Below are positions 38,101 to 50,987 of a stretch of 64,000 nt of DNA, piece after piece. Within the stretch, counting starts at the first letter, position 1; every line of letters starts with the position of its first letter. This stretch comes from Lineus longissimus (lineage: Eukaryota; Nemertea; Pilidiophora; Heteronemertea; Lineidae): assembly GCF_910592395.1 (NCBI RefSeq), contig NC_088323.1, positions 3,906,001 through 3,970,000 of the forward strand, given 5' to 3'. Both the position numbers and the translations under genes were made by a program. The notes beneath the pieces were generated by a model that was not told the origin of the DNA, did not search any database, and worked only from the letters and a program-made list of their open reading frames with translations.

Positions 38101-41100
38101 CTACAGTTTGGAGCTCCGCGTTAGCCAATCATGTTCCTGAAAAGAAAATAGACAATTGATTAACAAAATAGATAGACAATTATAATAACTTATACAGCAC
38201 AAAATCCAGCTGGTTACATTATTATCCGTAGCTCTTGGCCAGCCCTGTACATTTACGATTCAAGCTCCGGGTTCAAGCTCAGGTCTCTGGAAGTTCTGCA
38301 GGTCTGAGCTAGCACTCTGGACTGACATTCATATCTTTCCATCCCTACCAGCTTTGTAACCATTAACCCCTGGGAAAACACCAATTTGGCACCAAAATTG
38401 CCAAATTTTTCAGGGGGAGGAACTCCAACTCCCCAAGGTAAGCCCATGGGGTTTACACCGATTATATACCTGTGACTTCCTCTGAGAAGCGGGGTCAATC
38501 ATCACGTTAATGAGGGAAGACCCTGTCTCGTTCTTCAAGGCCTCATCCAGCGATTTCCTGAGCTCCTGCCTCGACCGGACAAAATAACCGTGGCCACCAA
38601 ACGCTTCCATCATTTTCTCGTACTTTGTGTTGGGTGCAAGGAACATTGGTGGAATCCTGAAAGGCATTAATGAAGATGAAATCTGATGGAGAGTAATGTC
38701 ATTTTAGGGTGCCTCTCTCAAAGATGCCTTCTAATTTCAGCCTTCAGATGACCGGAAAATGCAAATTTTTCTTGAATTGCCAAAATCTTCTTTGGGCAGA
38801 CCTCGAGACCCCCCTCATTTCATTTCCAAGATTTTACTTTCAGCCCTAGGTGGGTTGACTAGCTGTGCTCCCCCTTATCAAAATTTCTGTCTCTGCTACT
38901 GGGATACCCTTCCAACAAAGTAGTACTAGTAATTGAAGACACATGACCAGGCTAGATGCTGCACATGAGCAGGCCAGATGCAGCACATTCCAATGGTATC
39001 GGCAGGCATTAGCAAGAAGCCTGCAAGTTGGTTTAAAGTCTATTAAGAAACTTACGAAAGAGTGGGGTCGCTGTCTTCTGTAAGCATGTCATATGTTTCT
39101 GCATCAGGGCCACCATAAATACCGTTGTTGTTCACAACAATGAATAGAATAGGTAACTTGTATCTGGAAGAGTGATGGGCCATTATTAGCAAAACGTTTC
39201 AGATTACAGCCAAACGGCATAAGGTTTAAAATTACAGGGCTCTATTTTGGACAGTGATTTTGGTCCCCAAATGAGTCATAACTATACACTATTTGACCTC
39301 TGTAACCAGGACACCTCAGTCCTAAAGGTGTCCTTTATAGAGTGGTGGTACTATACCTCATAACTGTCTCAAGCTCCATTCCCGAAAATCCAAATGCACT
39401 GTCTCCTTGAATGCAGACGACCCGCTTCTCAGGTGCATAATCTCGACACCACAGGGCAGCAGCTATGGCAAAACCAAGGCCGACACCCATCGTACCAAAT
39501 GTTCCGGCATCCAATCGATGGCGGGGAAGATTGTTTGGCAACATTGTGCGTCCAATGTCCATGGTATTTGCACCTTCATTGACGATCATGCAGTTGGCAG
39601 GCAGGGATTGCTGTATCTGGAATTCATGAGAAATTGAGAGATGCTATACTCCTGATCCAAGGGATGTGAATTCCAATTCCTTCATAGCCACCTTTCTCTT
39701 TAGAGTTGGAAGATGTGGCCAGCTCCCTGAGGAATCCTCATGCCACCCATCAACTGACTAGCTACACCCACTTCAGTCAGCGATGGGAACACCATACCAA
39801 CCGCGAGGCTATAAAGGAATCCTCCATAGCCTGGCTGGTTCGGCCGAGATAGACTCTTGTCTCTTTGACCAGTTTATTGGTAAAATGTTGTAGGCATACC
39901 TCATCAAAGACATGGTAATACGTCATTAACTTTGTCTCCATCTTGATTAGACCCTGCAAAAAGACAATTAGATAAATCAGTCACATATTTTGGGGGTAGC
40001 GCATGAGACACATTCCCCCCCCCCCCCACCTTGGAAGGATTCTTTGTCATATTTCGGAGGACCCCTATACTTTTTATCAAATTCAAAGATCCACAAGTTC
40101 ATGAATTGTTGAACAATACATCCAGTTCTGCATATAACCTGCCACAACATTGCTGAGGATTTAACTTGGGATGTAAAGATAGTCATCATTGACCCCAAGT
40201 CTTTGAGATCGTGAAGTCTGGATGATAGTCAGCTGAACATTCAATCGTGATTTCTTCAGGGAAGCAACTACACACTTACCTTAGTAACTTCTTTGTTCTG
40301 TTTTATCTTCTGTCTGAGGCTGGACCACCACGGACCATTCTGATTGGCCCTCCAACTCCCGGGAAGTCGATTCAGTTCATCTTGTAACTAAAAAATTGGG
40401 CCAAATAATTGAAATTAAAGAAAGATCCAAGGCATTACATTACTAAGGTCTGTTGGGACATGCTGGATAGAGGGGTGTCACGCTCTGGTAAAGGTCTAGT
40501 GCTCATAATTCGAAACACTGGTTTCGAAACCTGAAAATGGGCATACCGATTGCGACCTTTGGTAAATCACTCTACTCTACAGTTAGCTACATCCTTTAGA
40601 TGAGATGCATCATAGACGGAGTTCTAGGTCAATAAACTCATTTGGGGTCTAACCATAGTAGGACTGACAGGAATACTCCCAGGAGAATAATACATTCAAG
40701 TGCACAGCACACGCTAAAGAATAAGGTTGACAAAAATGATGAACGGATGGCCACTTTCGAGTCCAGTACTCACTTGTTGCATAACACTATGAATCTGACC
40801 ATGAAGTGACACACAGGATGGCAGGCTGGTCCCAAATTCTTCAGGATGGATGTCAATCTAAGGAATAAAACAGTACGTCAACTACTCTGTAGGAGTTCCA
40901 CATGATTCTCAAAGCTCACTGTACTTAACAGCTTTCATCTAGAATGAATGGTAGATCATGGCAGAACTCGGCAACTTGGGAGAGGGAACTGACCTGTATA
41001 ACTTTCACATTGTTAGCAAAGCGAGGAGGTTGCCCGAAATGAAGCATCCAGTTCAATCTAGCACCAACCAAAAGAATGACATCTGCCTGCTGTAGAGCCC

Positions 41101-43358
41101 TGAAAAATATACAAATGTCATGTAAATACTTACACGAATTTCAACTTGTTTGAGGCCATTCAAGTGTTGTAAGCGTCCTCAGAATCACTGAAGAAGCCCA
41201 CTGGATGGTGCTGAAAACTTGCTAAGCTTAAAACATTGTGCAACACATTACATTGTACATTTGATAAAGTTCGACATCGAGAATTTAACCATTTGTTACC
41301 TGGATCGAGCTGGTCCCACACAGAGGTCACTCTCATCGGGCATTACACCTTTGCCCATTGGCGTCGGCAGGAACGGTAAGCCGGTTGACGTCAGAAAATC
41401 ACCCACAACTGCCTCAGCCCTAGCATAAGCAGCACCTGGAATAGAGATGAAGGCAGTAGCAAAGCTTCTACTGCTTGTATTGTAACGTGAAGGATGGATA
41501 TACGCTCAACGCCGGTAGATCTGCACACAGTCGGAACCCAACATACTATAGGAAGAGAACCAAAATATTCTACCAATATTTAGAACAACTTTCTGATACT
41601 GCCTGTTGGGGTAACAGTAAACAGGGTATTCACCTTTTCCAACAATGACTAGCGGTCTCTGGGCATTCATGAGAAGTTCAACGGTTTCTTTGATGGCACG
41701 TGGACAAGCCTGGCACTGTGGTGGGTCAGGGCATCGGGGCACACACCTGAAATGACACAATGAAACACAAATATGAGCAGCAGACAATGTGCGGTGATAT
41801 CATTAGGACAGCCATTTTGGACAACCATCCATGCCCTTGACCCTGCAGACATCACCTACAAAGTGTGCCACATATCGACAAAGTCATTCATGATGTTGCC
41901 ACACTTCACTACCATCGTAAGGCCTTGAGCCTGGCTATCTCCTCCTCACTTGAGCCCTAACTGAGGATGCCAACGCAGCAACTAGCTCAGGGTTAAACCA
42001 ACATCTCTTTAATTATGCAGTTCAAATCAGTTACTGGCTTCTTCACCAAACTTGAATACTTACACAATACTTGACTCATCAGCCTTTCCAACAATCATAT
42101 TGCCCGGTAGATCCAGATAGGTTGGCCCTGGTCTCCCATAAATACTGTGTCGGACTGCCTGAAAAGCAGAGGATAGAGTAATTAGAATAATCGAATGGGT
42201 CAATTTTTAATTAATGCAAAATGTACAAAATTTTCTTTACCCAAACGAATGTATATCAATGCAGGCCTTCAACATGTAGGCATAAGAAATACCCACCAAT
42301 TTTATTATAATTTTCAAAAGCCACAAAATTTCCCATTATCAACATTAACTTACCTTTTCAACATAAAATGGTATTCTGTCAATGGAACTTGGTCGTGCTG
42401 AATATTTACTGAATAATCTTGCACTTTCAACCTAAAAAATACAAAATTTTTTAGATATGACAATTCACTTGACAAACCTCCAAACTAACGGCCATGTATT
42501 TGCCACTCAAAAAAGCTCATGCCATTCAAAACAGCTCATGAAAGTTTATCATTGAAAGTGGTTTTAGACATGAGTGTATAACACAATTACTGATATGGTG
42601 ACCTTTATGCGGAGTTAAGTACTTGTAACAACCTCACCTGTGGATATTCCTGAAAAGCTCCCAAACCTTCCAGATCCTGATCACTGCTTCCTCCTACCAC
42701 CAGCATGGGCCTTTAAAGGAAAGAAAAAATATTCTATGCTCCAGTACTGGAAGTTGTTCACAGCAATTTACTATAGATAGAGCCTGCAAATGTCAATCAG
42801 TGTATTGTTCCCCTATCTGTCTTACTCTAGGTTTTAAGCTATTGTATTTATTTCAAAGAGTTCTTTTGTTTTATTTCCAACTTACCAACAGTTTTCTGCC
42901 GCATTTGCCATACCCGCGAATGCATGTACGACCCCAGGACCAGAGACACACAGACATACAGCTGGCCGCCCTGTCAGAAATCCAACAGCTGACGCAGCAT
43001 ATGATGCCGCTTGCTCATTTCTCATGCCGATGTATTTCACCCCAGCTGCTTGGGCGGCTATGGCGAGTTCGATGACTGGTATTCCAACAATACCAAACAT
43101 GTACTCAATGCCCTGTATTCATTGTAGTGTAAAAGAAAACAGGAAAAGTCATTTCAAAATGAAAGTAAAACCAACAAATTAATACAACAACCATCTGATG
43201 ATTATCGGCATTGATATCAGGATGTTACAGTTAATTCCAATTAAAAAATGGTGATCATACACACAAACGTTATCAGGTGAAATAGGTAAATATACTTTAA
43301 ATACCTGCTTTTTCAAGGCTTCAGCAAAAATTGTTGCCCCCTCCATGGTCGCCGCCAT
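38101..43358 (-). CDS. HACL1: 2-hydroxyacyl-CoA lyase 1, peroxisomal
   Basis: Fifteen exons join in phase to 572 residues (human 578): 43358-43305, 43112-42886, 42710-42638, 42431-42354, 42158-42064, 41746-41634, 41435-41300, 41099-40994, 40857-40774, 40387-40280, 39953-39900, 39616-39357, 39163-39056, 38656-38470 and 38136-38101. It is a thiamine-diphosphate enzyme that cleaves 2-hydroxy-3-methylacyl-CoA and straight-chain 2-hydroxyacyl-CoA to an aldehyde and formyl-CoA in alpha-oxidation. The cofactor-activating glutamate is in RNEQAASYA (E51). The Mg/ThDP motif runs from GDSAFGFSG (447-455) to VVNNN (about 472-476). The protein ends in SKL, a canonical PTS1, so it is expected in peroxisomes. 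The start [11 protein letters not shown] is the first ATG of exon 1, with short introns throughout and no broken exon. Confidence 0.97.
39240..39356. repeat. Possible interspersed repeat fragment in a HACL1 intron
   Basis: ACCTCTGTAACCAGGACACC followed by GGTGTCCTTTATAGAG forms an imperfect inverted pair. It resembles the CCTCTCTATTA-GGACA element near 61737. Family membership is judged by eye only. Confidence 0.35.
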
Positions 43359-43856
43359 TTTAATGGCATGTCATGTGACTTGGCATACGAAGGACAAGCA
43401 TTGAACAAACAAAGACCAATTTGCAAGGTGATAACTTTCGGATTTTCTCCTTTGTTTATTAAATATATCCTAAATGAAACTTGTTCCAGAGTATTCCTCT
43501 TAAAAATTGATATTGTGCTTTAGAATGTCACTTATTTATGTGTCTATAGGCATGGGATAAAAGACAGAATTGCGACTCTGAAATGTAAATCTGCACAGCA
43601 CTGATAATGCATTGGCATTGCATTCATGCATTGCACTGGCAGTAATGCATTGTATGCATGCATCATGCAATGAATGAAACTTGCAAGTGCATGAAAAGGT
43701 TGATGAGTTTATTTTCTTGCTGATGACACTGGGCTTGATTGCAGAATCCCTGACATCCCCTGATCCCTGAGGTTGAGTTTATTTGGAATAATTGAGGTAT
43801 TGAATCAATCATTCTCATTGATTATGATTTATGAAACCTGATTGATATCTTTTCAG
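43359..43856. promoter_or_regulatory. Shared divergent promoter region of HACL1 and RBM33
   Basis: 498 bases separate the two start codons, which point away from each other. An acceptor (TCTTTTCAG) directly precedes the RBM33 ATG, so that gene must have an upstream, probably non-coding exon here. The middle (about 43605-43695) is a TGCAT-rich low-complexity tract. No TATA box was identified. A bidirectional promoter is inferred from layout. Confidence 0.55.
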
Positions 43857-46800
43857 ATGCCTCGCAAACGTCCCACCGAGGCAACATGGGACAGCGATGA
43901 TGATCTCCTCAATGATGAAGTTGGCATCACCACATATGCAACGAAAAGGGTGAGTTGGGGAAGGTTAATTACTGTCTTTACCGTGTCTCATCAAAATCTC
44001 ATCAAAAGACTCCTTTGATTTTGTTTTCTTTGAGATTGTATCTCCGTAGAGATAGGGTCATAAGATTTTTGCGCATTTGGTTGTAGGTCCCGGAAGATTT
44101 CAACCCAGACGAGGTTGATGAGGAGGCGCTTCTTGCTTACAGCGATGATGAAATTCAAGTTGTTGCCCAGGATGAAATAGAACAGACAGAGGAAGTAGTA
44201 GAGGAAGTTTATATGGAAGAAGTGGAGGAAGGTATGTTATCGTAAACAAAAAATCATGACCCACTCTGTTTGAATGATACAGTATCCTAAAAACTTTTCA
44301 CCAATTGTTGGTTTCCTGACTTATAGATCATTTTCACCAGCCTCAATTCGGTCCGTTGTTAGGGCCAACTTCATTTGCTTGCATTTCTAATTACTGCTTT
44401 ATATTATTCGTGTTATGGTGAAGAGGCATGATGCAGGTTGTAAGCAGCATACAGCATATAAGCCCAAAAAACATCATGCACGCTGAAAAACTTCAAAATA
44501 TTACTGTGCGACAACACAACAAGTGAAATCATTTTAAAACTCTCAAACTTTCAGAGGAAGTTCCAGATGATAGCCAAGTGGTTCAAGAGGAAATCTATGA
44601 AGAGGCTGTACCAGTGGCAGACGTGTATCACGCCAAGCAGACGACACATGCAGAGGCCATTCTCGATCCCTCACAGGTATGCAATGGTTTTGTGACAAAT
44701 CGCTCGAAAAAATAAACCCTTTGGCGATACTTTCAGGTGGCATTTTTCATGCTGAAAGTAGCTGTAGTTGTTGATGATGATGATGATGATTGTGATGATT
44801 GTGATGTTGGAGCATGGCAATGCATGGGTGGTGTACAGGGTTACAGAATTCTCCCCAAGTCACTTAACGTAATATGGGTTTATTTTTCATGATTATAGGA
44901 GCAACTCCATGAACACGAAGATGATGAAAGCGACTCGGGAAGTGATGGCGAGGGTGGCAGACGTCGACGAGCACGCTTCCAATCAGAACGAGGATCATTT
45001 GAAAAACGTAGCACATCAACTGTTTCCCTTTCTACAACGATCAAAAAAGAAATTCCGGATGAATTGCCGGATATCAGTGCGGAGGATCAGGCCAAGATTG
45101 ATAAATATATGACAAAAGGTGGTGCACGTGGGCGTGGGCGTGGACAGGGTCGTCAGGCATGGGGTCCTCGTGGTGGCCAGCAGCAGTTCAGGCCGAGAGT
45201 CGGTCAGCCTATTCAGACTCACCATGCACCAGTTCAACATCATCAACATATACAGCATGTTGATCATCAGCGCTATGATCATGGACAGCATATGCATCAC
45301 ATGCAGCCTCCTCCATTGCAGCATGTGCATTATCCCCCACATGTGCAGCATGTACCACCACAGGCGCAACACGTGCCCCCACATGTGCAACAAGTCCATT
45401 ATGAACCTCCTGTACAACACATGCATCAAGTACAGCACGTGGTGTATGAACCCCCGAGGCCCCAGCAGCCTGTCATTAGAGTACCAGGTAGGTCTTGAAC
45501 GAGGTCCGAAACAGTTTATCATTCTGACATCTCCCGTCAGCCCCTTACATTCATTGTTGGGTTTTAGTTTTATGGGCCCCAGGAAATCTCCTGGCTTCAT
45601 TTTGGGGGATGGAAAGACCCTTTTCGGGAATTGGCAGGAGCCGTGCAGTCTCACAAACTATTGTTTTTATGGGATACACCATTACTCTAGGAACTGGAAG
45701 CATGACAAAGTCAGGTTAGAGTCAGTGGTCTTCTCATTCTGTTTGGTTTCCTGAATACCCTCTTGATAAATACTTCTCATGACTTTAAATTTTCCAGCTC
45801 CCCAACCAGTCCAAACCAAAAAGATCCACATCAATCCACACTTCAAGCCAAAGGTGGAGTCCACACGACCCGCTTGGGAACCTCCCCGAAGTCAACCAGT
45901 GCCACAGTATTTGCCCCACTCACAGCCTCAGCCGGCTCCACAGCATTATCCCCCAAGGGTAAGTCGACATCCCTAGTAGAGTTTTCCCTGGCGGTTTTGA
46001 ACATGTCGGGCTGACACGGTTAAATTGGCACCAAAATGTATGTCTTTGATCGATATATAAGGCTTTTTTCAAATTTAAATTTCATATTTGATATGGAATC
46101 TTTTTTCAGAGTGAGCCTGTTCATCAACCTGTCTATTCTCAACCGTGGTCGTCAGCAGGCCAACCCTACGCTCAGCCCCACTATACAGCATCCCAGGCAC
46201 CGTCGGTGTCATACGCCTCAGCCTCGGCACCACCCCCACAGCCGTACCAGCCTCCTCCTCCTCCTCATGTGCAACCTGCCTACCAGCCACAGCCACATCC
46301 AGGTAGGTCTAACAATAATAATTTCATTCATGTTATCGACGCAAAAGACATGCCTATTTTCAATACCGGTGAGAAAAATATCATGGATTTGCGTTAATCC
46401 TGACTTTCTCTTCCACTTGTAATCAAACTTTGCTTTACTATTCTGCCTAACGCGAATTGTTTGTTTGGTTTTAGCTTACCCCCATTCTGCCCCAGCCCCA
46501 GGGATGCCTCCTCAAAGATACCAAGGTATTATTTACACGTACAATGACAACCAGGTGCTCCTTTGTACCACAATGACAGATTTCGGTCATTATATTGACC
46601 TGATTAGATCTTCCAGCCATGGTTTGAAATCACCTACTTTCCAAATTCATGAGTTGAATCTTACTCGTACAGCTAGCCAATAAGATTAAAAAAGCATCTT
46701 TGAGAACCAATGGAGGGGTTGGAAAATTGAAGATTTCCTGAGCTTCCGGCTCATGTTTAATGACATCTGTCTTATTTAACAGCACCACCACAGCATGTTC

Positions 46801-49800
46801 ATCGTCCAGTCGTTCATCAGCATCCTGGGCCACCGCCTGGTCACCGCCATCCTGGACCGCCTCCACCCCAACATCATTATCAGGCGCCACCACCAAGACA
46901 TGAACCCCCACGACTGCCGCCTCCAACTAGCGGAAATATAGTGTACCACCCACAGCATTCACAGCATGTCGAGTCATCGCAACCTCCTGTGATACACGAG
47001 CAGCACCAGCCGAGACCACAGGTGGCGCCAGTGCAGGCAAGGCCACAAGTGGCACAGGTGCGACCACGACAACATGTGATTTCACGGCCTGCAGGTCAGC
47101 AGCACAGTCCCCAAGTTCAGGGCTCCCAGACGATACAGACGGTGATTGGTCGTAAGAAGAAGCCGGTACTTGGCTTTAATCAGCAGCAGCAGCAGCCGTT
47201 TTCAGCTCCGCAGCAGAATCAACCAAGGTACGTAAAAAGTACATTTATTTTGGGTCTTTTGCCAAGCTAAGGCTATAATGTTCATGGGTGTTAAGCATTT
47301 TCTGTACTTCGAATCAGCTTCAAAATTGGAGAAAAACCCCAACATCGATTTGTAGCCCATAATAACACGATTGTTTTGCATGTGGGTGTGAGATTATTGA
47401 CAGTGTATTTGATACCACTTCTTCTACAGACAACCATTCCAGAGCCAAAGTAGGACGCCAGTACAAGTGACTCTTCAAAGGAAACGACTCTCCGATGCAC
47501 CCAGCCCAAATGTGGAAGTCACTGCACCAAAACTTGCTAAGATCGAACGAGATCTGCCCCAGAATAACATTAAGATACAGACAGTTGATATGAGCGTGGT
47601 AAGCATGATTCCTCTCCTTGTGCTGTGATGTTGTGTAGGTTTGGATGTCAGTTGTGAGATGGTTTCTCGCCATTGCAATCTTTTGATGACCTGTGATCAC
47701 TATATATCACCTCTTGCAATGGCTCTTGCATCCCCTAATCCACCAATCATGTTTGCATTTCAACCCCCGAATGTAAAACTCGCAAAAACATTAAGCTCAG
47801 AAAAATTATGGGCAGGGTTTGAACTTCCCCACCCCCTCTTCTTATCAGCCCCAGAAGGGGTTTACGGCATCCTGTGTCTATGTAATATTCTCTTTGTTCT
47901 ATTATAGGAACCGGTCGACGAGGAGTACCAGCGAAAATTAGAAGAACAGAAACGATTACGGGAGGAGATCAAACGCAAGAAGGAGGCGCGGAGATTGTTG
48001 CAGTCATCTGAAAGGAAAGAACAAGTCCAGAAAACGCTAGCGAAGCAAGGTAAATGTTCTGCAAATCCCTCTCTGTATTCCTAGACCGTAGTTGAGGTGT
48101 GCCCTATTTTAAGTCTATGGCCGCCCCCAACAGATCAACAAGCCCTATTGCCAACATTGTCCATCCATTATGGCCAGCCTTAATGGCAACACCTTACACT
48201 CACAAAAAATGAGTGATTTCAGCGTTTATGATATTTCATCTTAATTCTTCAGGGATTCAAGTTGTGGAACCAGCACCAGCTGCTCCTTCTGTTGTTAACC
48301 AAGCTGTACAAGTTATAGAGAGGCGCCCTGTCAGTCAGAAACTTCATGTAGTGCGGCACCAAAACCAAAACGTTGTAACACAGGTGCCAATTCAAGATAG
48401 TGCGGGGCCAAAGGTTGTGAAAACAAGTGGGCCAACACAGACTCTGAAGCAACCTGGTCCAGGACGACACCTTGTTTCAAGGAAAGTCTATAAACTTATT
48501 ACGCTAAAGGACGGTAGAAAGATTCGACAGTTAGTCAGCAGTGGCCAACCAGGGAACGTATCTGGCCCACTGCCGCAGCAAGGTGGAATCGTAAAAGTAG
48601 TCCGTAACCAAAATATTATTCAAAGACGATTTCCGGGACCACCTGGGCCCCAGCAGCGTATGCAAGGCCCCCATCCTGGGGCGAGGCCAGGTTTCCGACC
48701 TGGTTTCCATGGTCCTAGATTATTTAAACAATTTCAAGGTCAGGGTCCCCCTGGGCCTGGGCCACGTTTCCGGGGGCCTGGTCCGATGGGTATGAGGTTT
48801 AGAGGCCCTGGGCCGCGAATGATGCGGTTTTCTGGTCCTCATCGGCCCCCTATGGGTATGCAACTGGGTCCCCGTAAGATGATGCGGGGCCCACCCCCAA
48901 GGCAGGCTGTGCCACCTTCAGCAAAGGCTGCTCCTAAAGTTCAAGGTCAGCAGACAACGTCTCAAGCAGAGCGTGTCATGCAGAGTAAGACGCAAGTGAC
49001 CGGTATAAAACGGACAGTTAATACTGCGGAGAGTGCAAAGGGTTCGGGAGATGCTGCTACAGTGCCAAAACGGGTAAGGCAGACACTTTCTTTTGTGACA
49101 TCAGCAGAAGGCTTGGTGTGTTTTGAAGCTGTTGCACAATGTTTCCTCAAGCTGTTTAACTGCCGAGTGCTCTGGAAGTAGCAACAATAGGGAAATTATC
49201 GCCCGCAATGGTGTTAAAAGGAAGAATATAAGCTTTTAAGTTTGCTTGTTGTTTTCAACGAAAACTCCCGGCCTGCCCATGGCTGCTTTTGAATGAAAAA
49301 ACCTTGTGATGCCCATTGGATACAGTGCAACTGGTTGCCCTAGTTTGTTTCATTTTTCACGAAAAGAATCAGGAGGCTACCTGGGCTATGCAATATTCTC
49401 CCTTTAGTTGATGTTGTTGCTTGGTCAGTGTCATGTATGTTTGTTTCTCAGGTTGTTGTCGAGAAATCTCCGACGAAGAAACCTATTGGTGATGGGGTAA
49501 CCAAAAGTGTCTCGATAGAAAACCTTTCATCGTCAACTTCACTTGTCAGGATACGTAAATTATGCAATTCAATTGGACCATTAGAGGTAGGTAGAGTATA
49601 AAAAGAGACGGCGCAGGACAGTTTACAATGATCTCATCAGTAATGCCATAATTTGCTACATCTTGAAAGCATGTCAGTGCCAACTCAACTGCCCTAAAGT
49701 CTAACCAGTTGATATGCATAGTATTCCTTCTTCATCAAATACTGGAACAACAGACCAAGATCTGCATTTTGTGTCGCAAAAGGGATTGATATGCACTGAA

Positions 49801-50862
49801 TAAAAGCTTCTATGCCATGTAGTAATTTTCTATCACGGTTGCCAATTGGTCTAAATGCACTTAATCAGGGTTGGCGCGCCCATTCGCATTTTCGCCACTT
49901 GCGAATGCTGCACATGAGTGGCGAATGGAAAACAATGTCTGGCTAAAAATTTTGCGAATTCAATTTGAATTGGCATGTTTTGGCGAGAGAGTAACAGTGT
50001 TGTGCGAAAATTGGTCAAAGTTTATCAAAAAGATCCACTTCCACACCAAATGCACCAAGGAACGATCGTTAATCAGTCAAACTTTATCATATTTGCGGGC
50101 GGCCGCGCTATCACACGTGGTTGCTATCGTCTGCATTGTAGTTCTACCCGTTGCCGCTACAGTGATTTTAGTGGCGCTGCTGGTCGTCTTACGCATACAT
50201 TATTAGTTCTACCCGTTTCCGCTACAGTAATTTTGGTGGCGCTGCTGGTCGCCTTACGCATACATTATCGGCAAGTTTCCCGCTCGCTTCGTTGCCATGG
50301 AGTCTCCGGTCACGGGTTCCTCGAATCGTTCGTTGATTGGCTAGTCTCAGTACCGGCGGGCTGCCATTCTCGCACATGTTACTGTGGGCTGGGTCGGCCC
50401 CAAGATGGACTTAATTACTATGTGCCTGTGTCTGTTACTTCCATGTTTTGTCTCTGCTTGCCGTGATTTTGTCCATGCAGTTAATGTAAATGATTTGTTT
50501 TCTTCTGATTGGCAGTGAAAGTGCTAAAAAGTCTTAGAAGCCCATTTCATGACTTATGAGGATGTCACCACTTTTTATGTCCCCGACCTCAATCTCTTTT
50601 TCAGAGTATAATATTAGACGCCCAGGAAAAGAAGGCCACAGCCAAGTTTCAGAGTCCCACTCATGCCGCAGACTTTGTGGAGAAATACAACAGGTGAGAA
50701 AACCAAACTGGCTTTCTAGTTTTCCTATATACCACCTCAGATTCTCGCTCACCTACAACATCAATGTGTTCTAATTTTTAGAGCCGACACATAAACAATA
50801 CTTCTTTCCATTTCAGGCATATGGTGGATCTTTCTACTCTTAACTTGTCATTGCTGGTGTGA
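43857..50862 (+). CDS. RBM33: RNA-binding protein 33 homologue
   Basis: Fourteen coding exons join in phase to 1066 residues (human about 1170): 43857-43949, 44087-44231, 44555-44676, 44899-45487, 45798-45958, 46110-46302, 46475-46525, 46783-47227, 47430-47598, 47908-48049, 48253-49073, 49452-49586, 50605-50693 and 50817-50862. Order: acidic N-terminus; RRRRARFQSERGSFEKRS and the EIPDELPDISAEDQAKIDKY block typical of RBM33; a GRGRG patch; a long His/Gln/Pro-rich region; a charged helix (EEYQRKLEEQKRLREEIKRK, about 661-680); a Gly/Pro/Arg-rich stretch; and a C-terminal RRM-like fold (about 990-1066) ending RHMVDLSTLNLSLLV, matching the family's end. In mammals RBM33 is a nuclear RNA-binding protein linked to mRNA export and m6A eraser regulation. 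The 5' end may lack an upstream exon. Confidence 0.9.
50140..50269. repeat. 65-bp tandem duplication in an RBM33 intron
   Basis: 50140-50204 and 50205-50269 are near-identical units beginning AGTTCTACCCG, with about five differences. They lie in the intron between exons 12 and 13. Both read open on the plus strand, but 65 is not a multiple of three and no splice sites include them. Confidence 0.9.
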
Positions 50863-50981
50863 GCCGCAGCTGGTGCTGCAAGTACGGAAAACCAGGAAGG
50901 TCACACTCTACATGGGCCGCAGATTTCATTCAAAAATGTTATCTGAAAAGTTGTCAACGCGGTGATAGTTGACATGTATAA

Positions 50982-50987
50982 AATAAA
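50982..50987 (+). terminator. RBM33 polyadenylation signal
   Basis: AATAAA 120 bases downstream of the RBM33 stop codon, the first on this strand after the stop. Confidence 0.7.

Noticed and set aside
45016-45654. 212-codon minus-strand open frame opposite RBM33 exon 4
   Set aside because: It is the complement of a repetitive His/Pro/Gln coding exon and has no splice or family support.
45119-45754. 211-codon plus-strand frame overlapping RBM33 exon 4
   Set aside because: It is a shifted frame of the same low-complexity coding exon and runs through a well-supported splice site into an intron.
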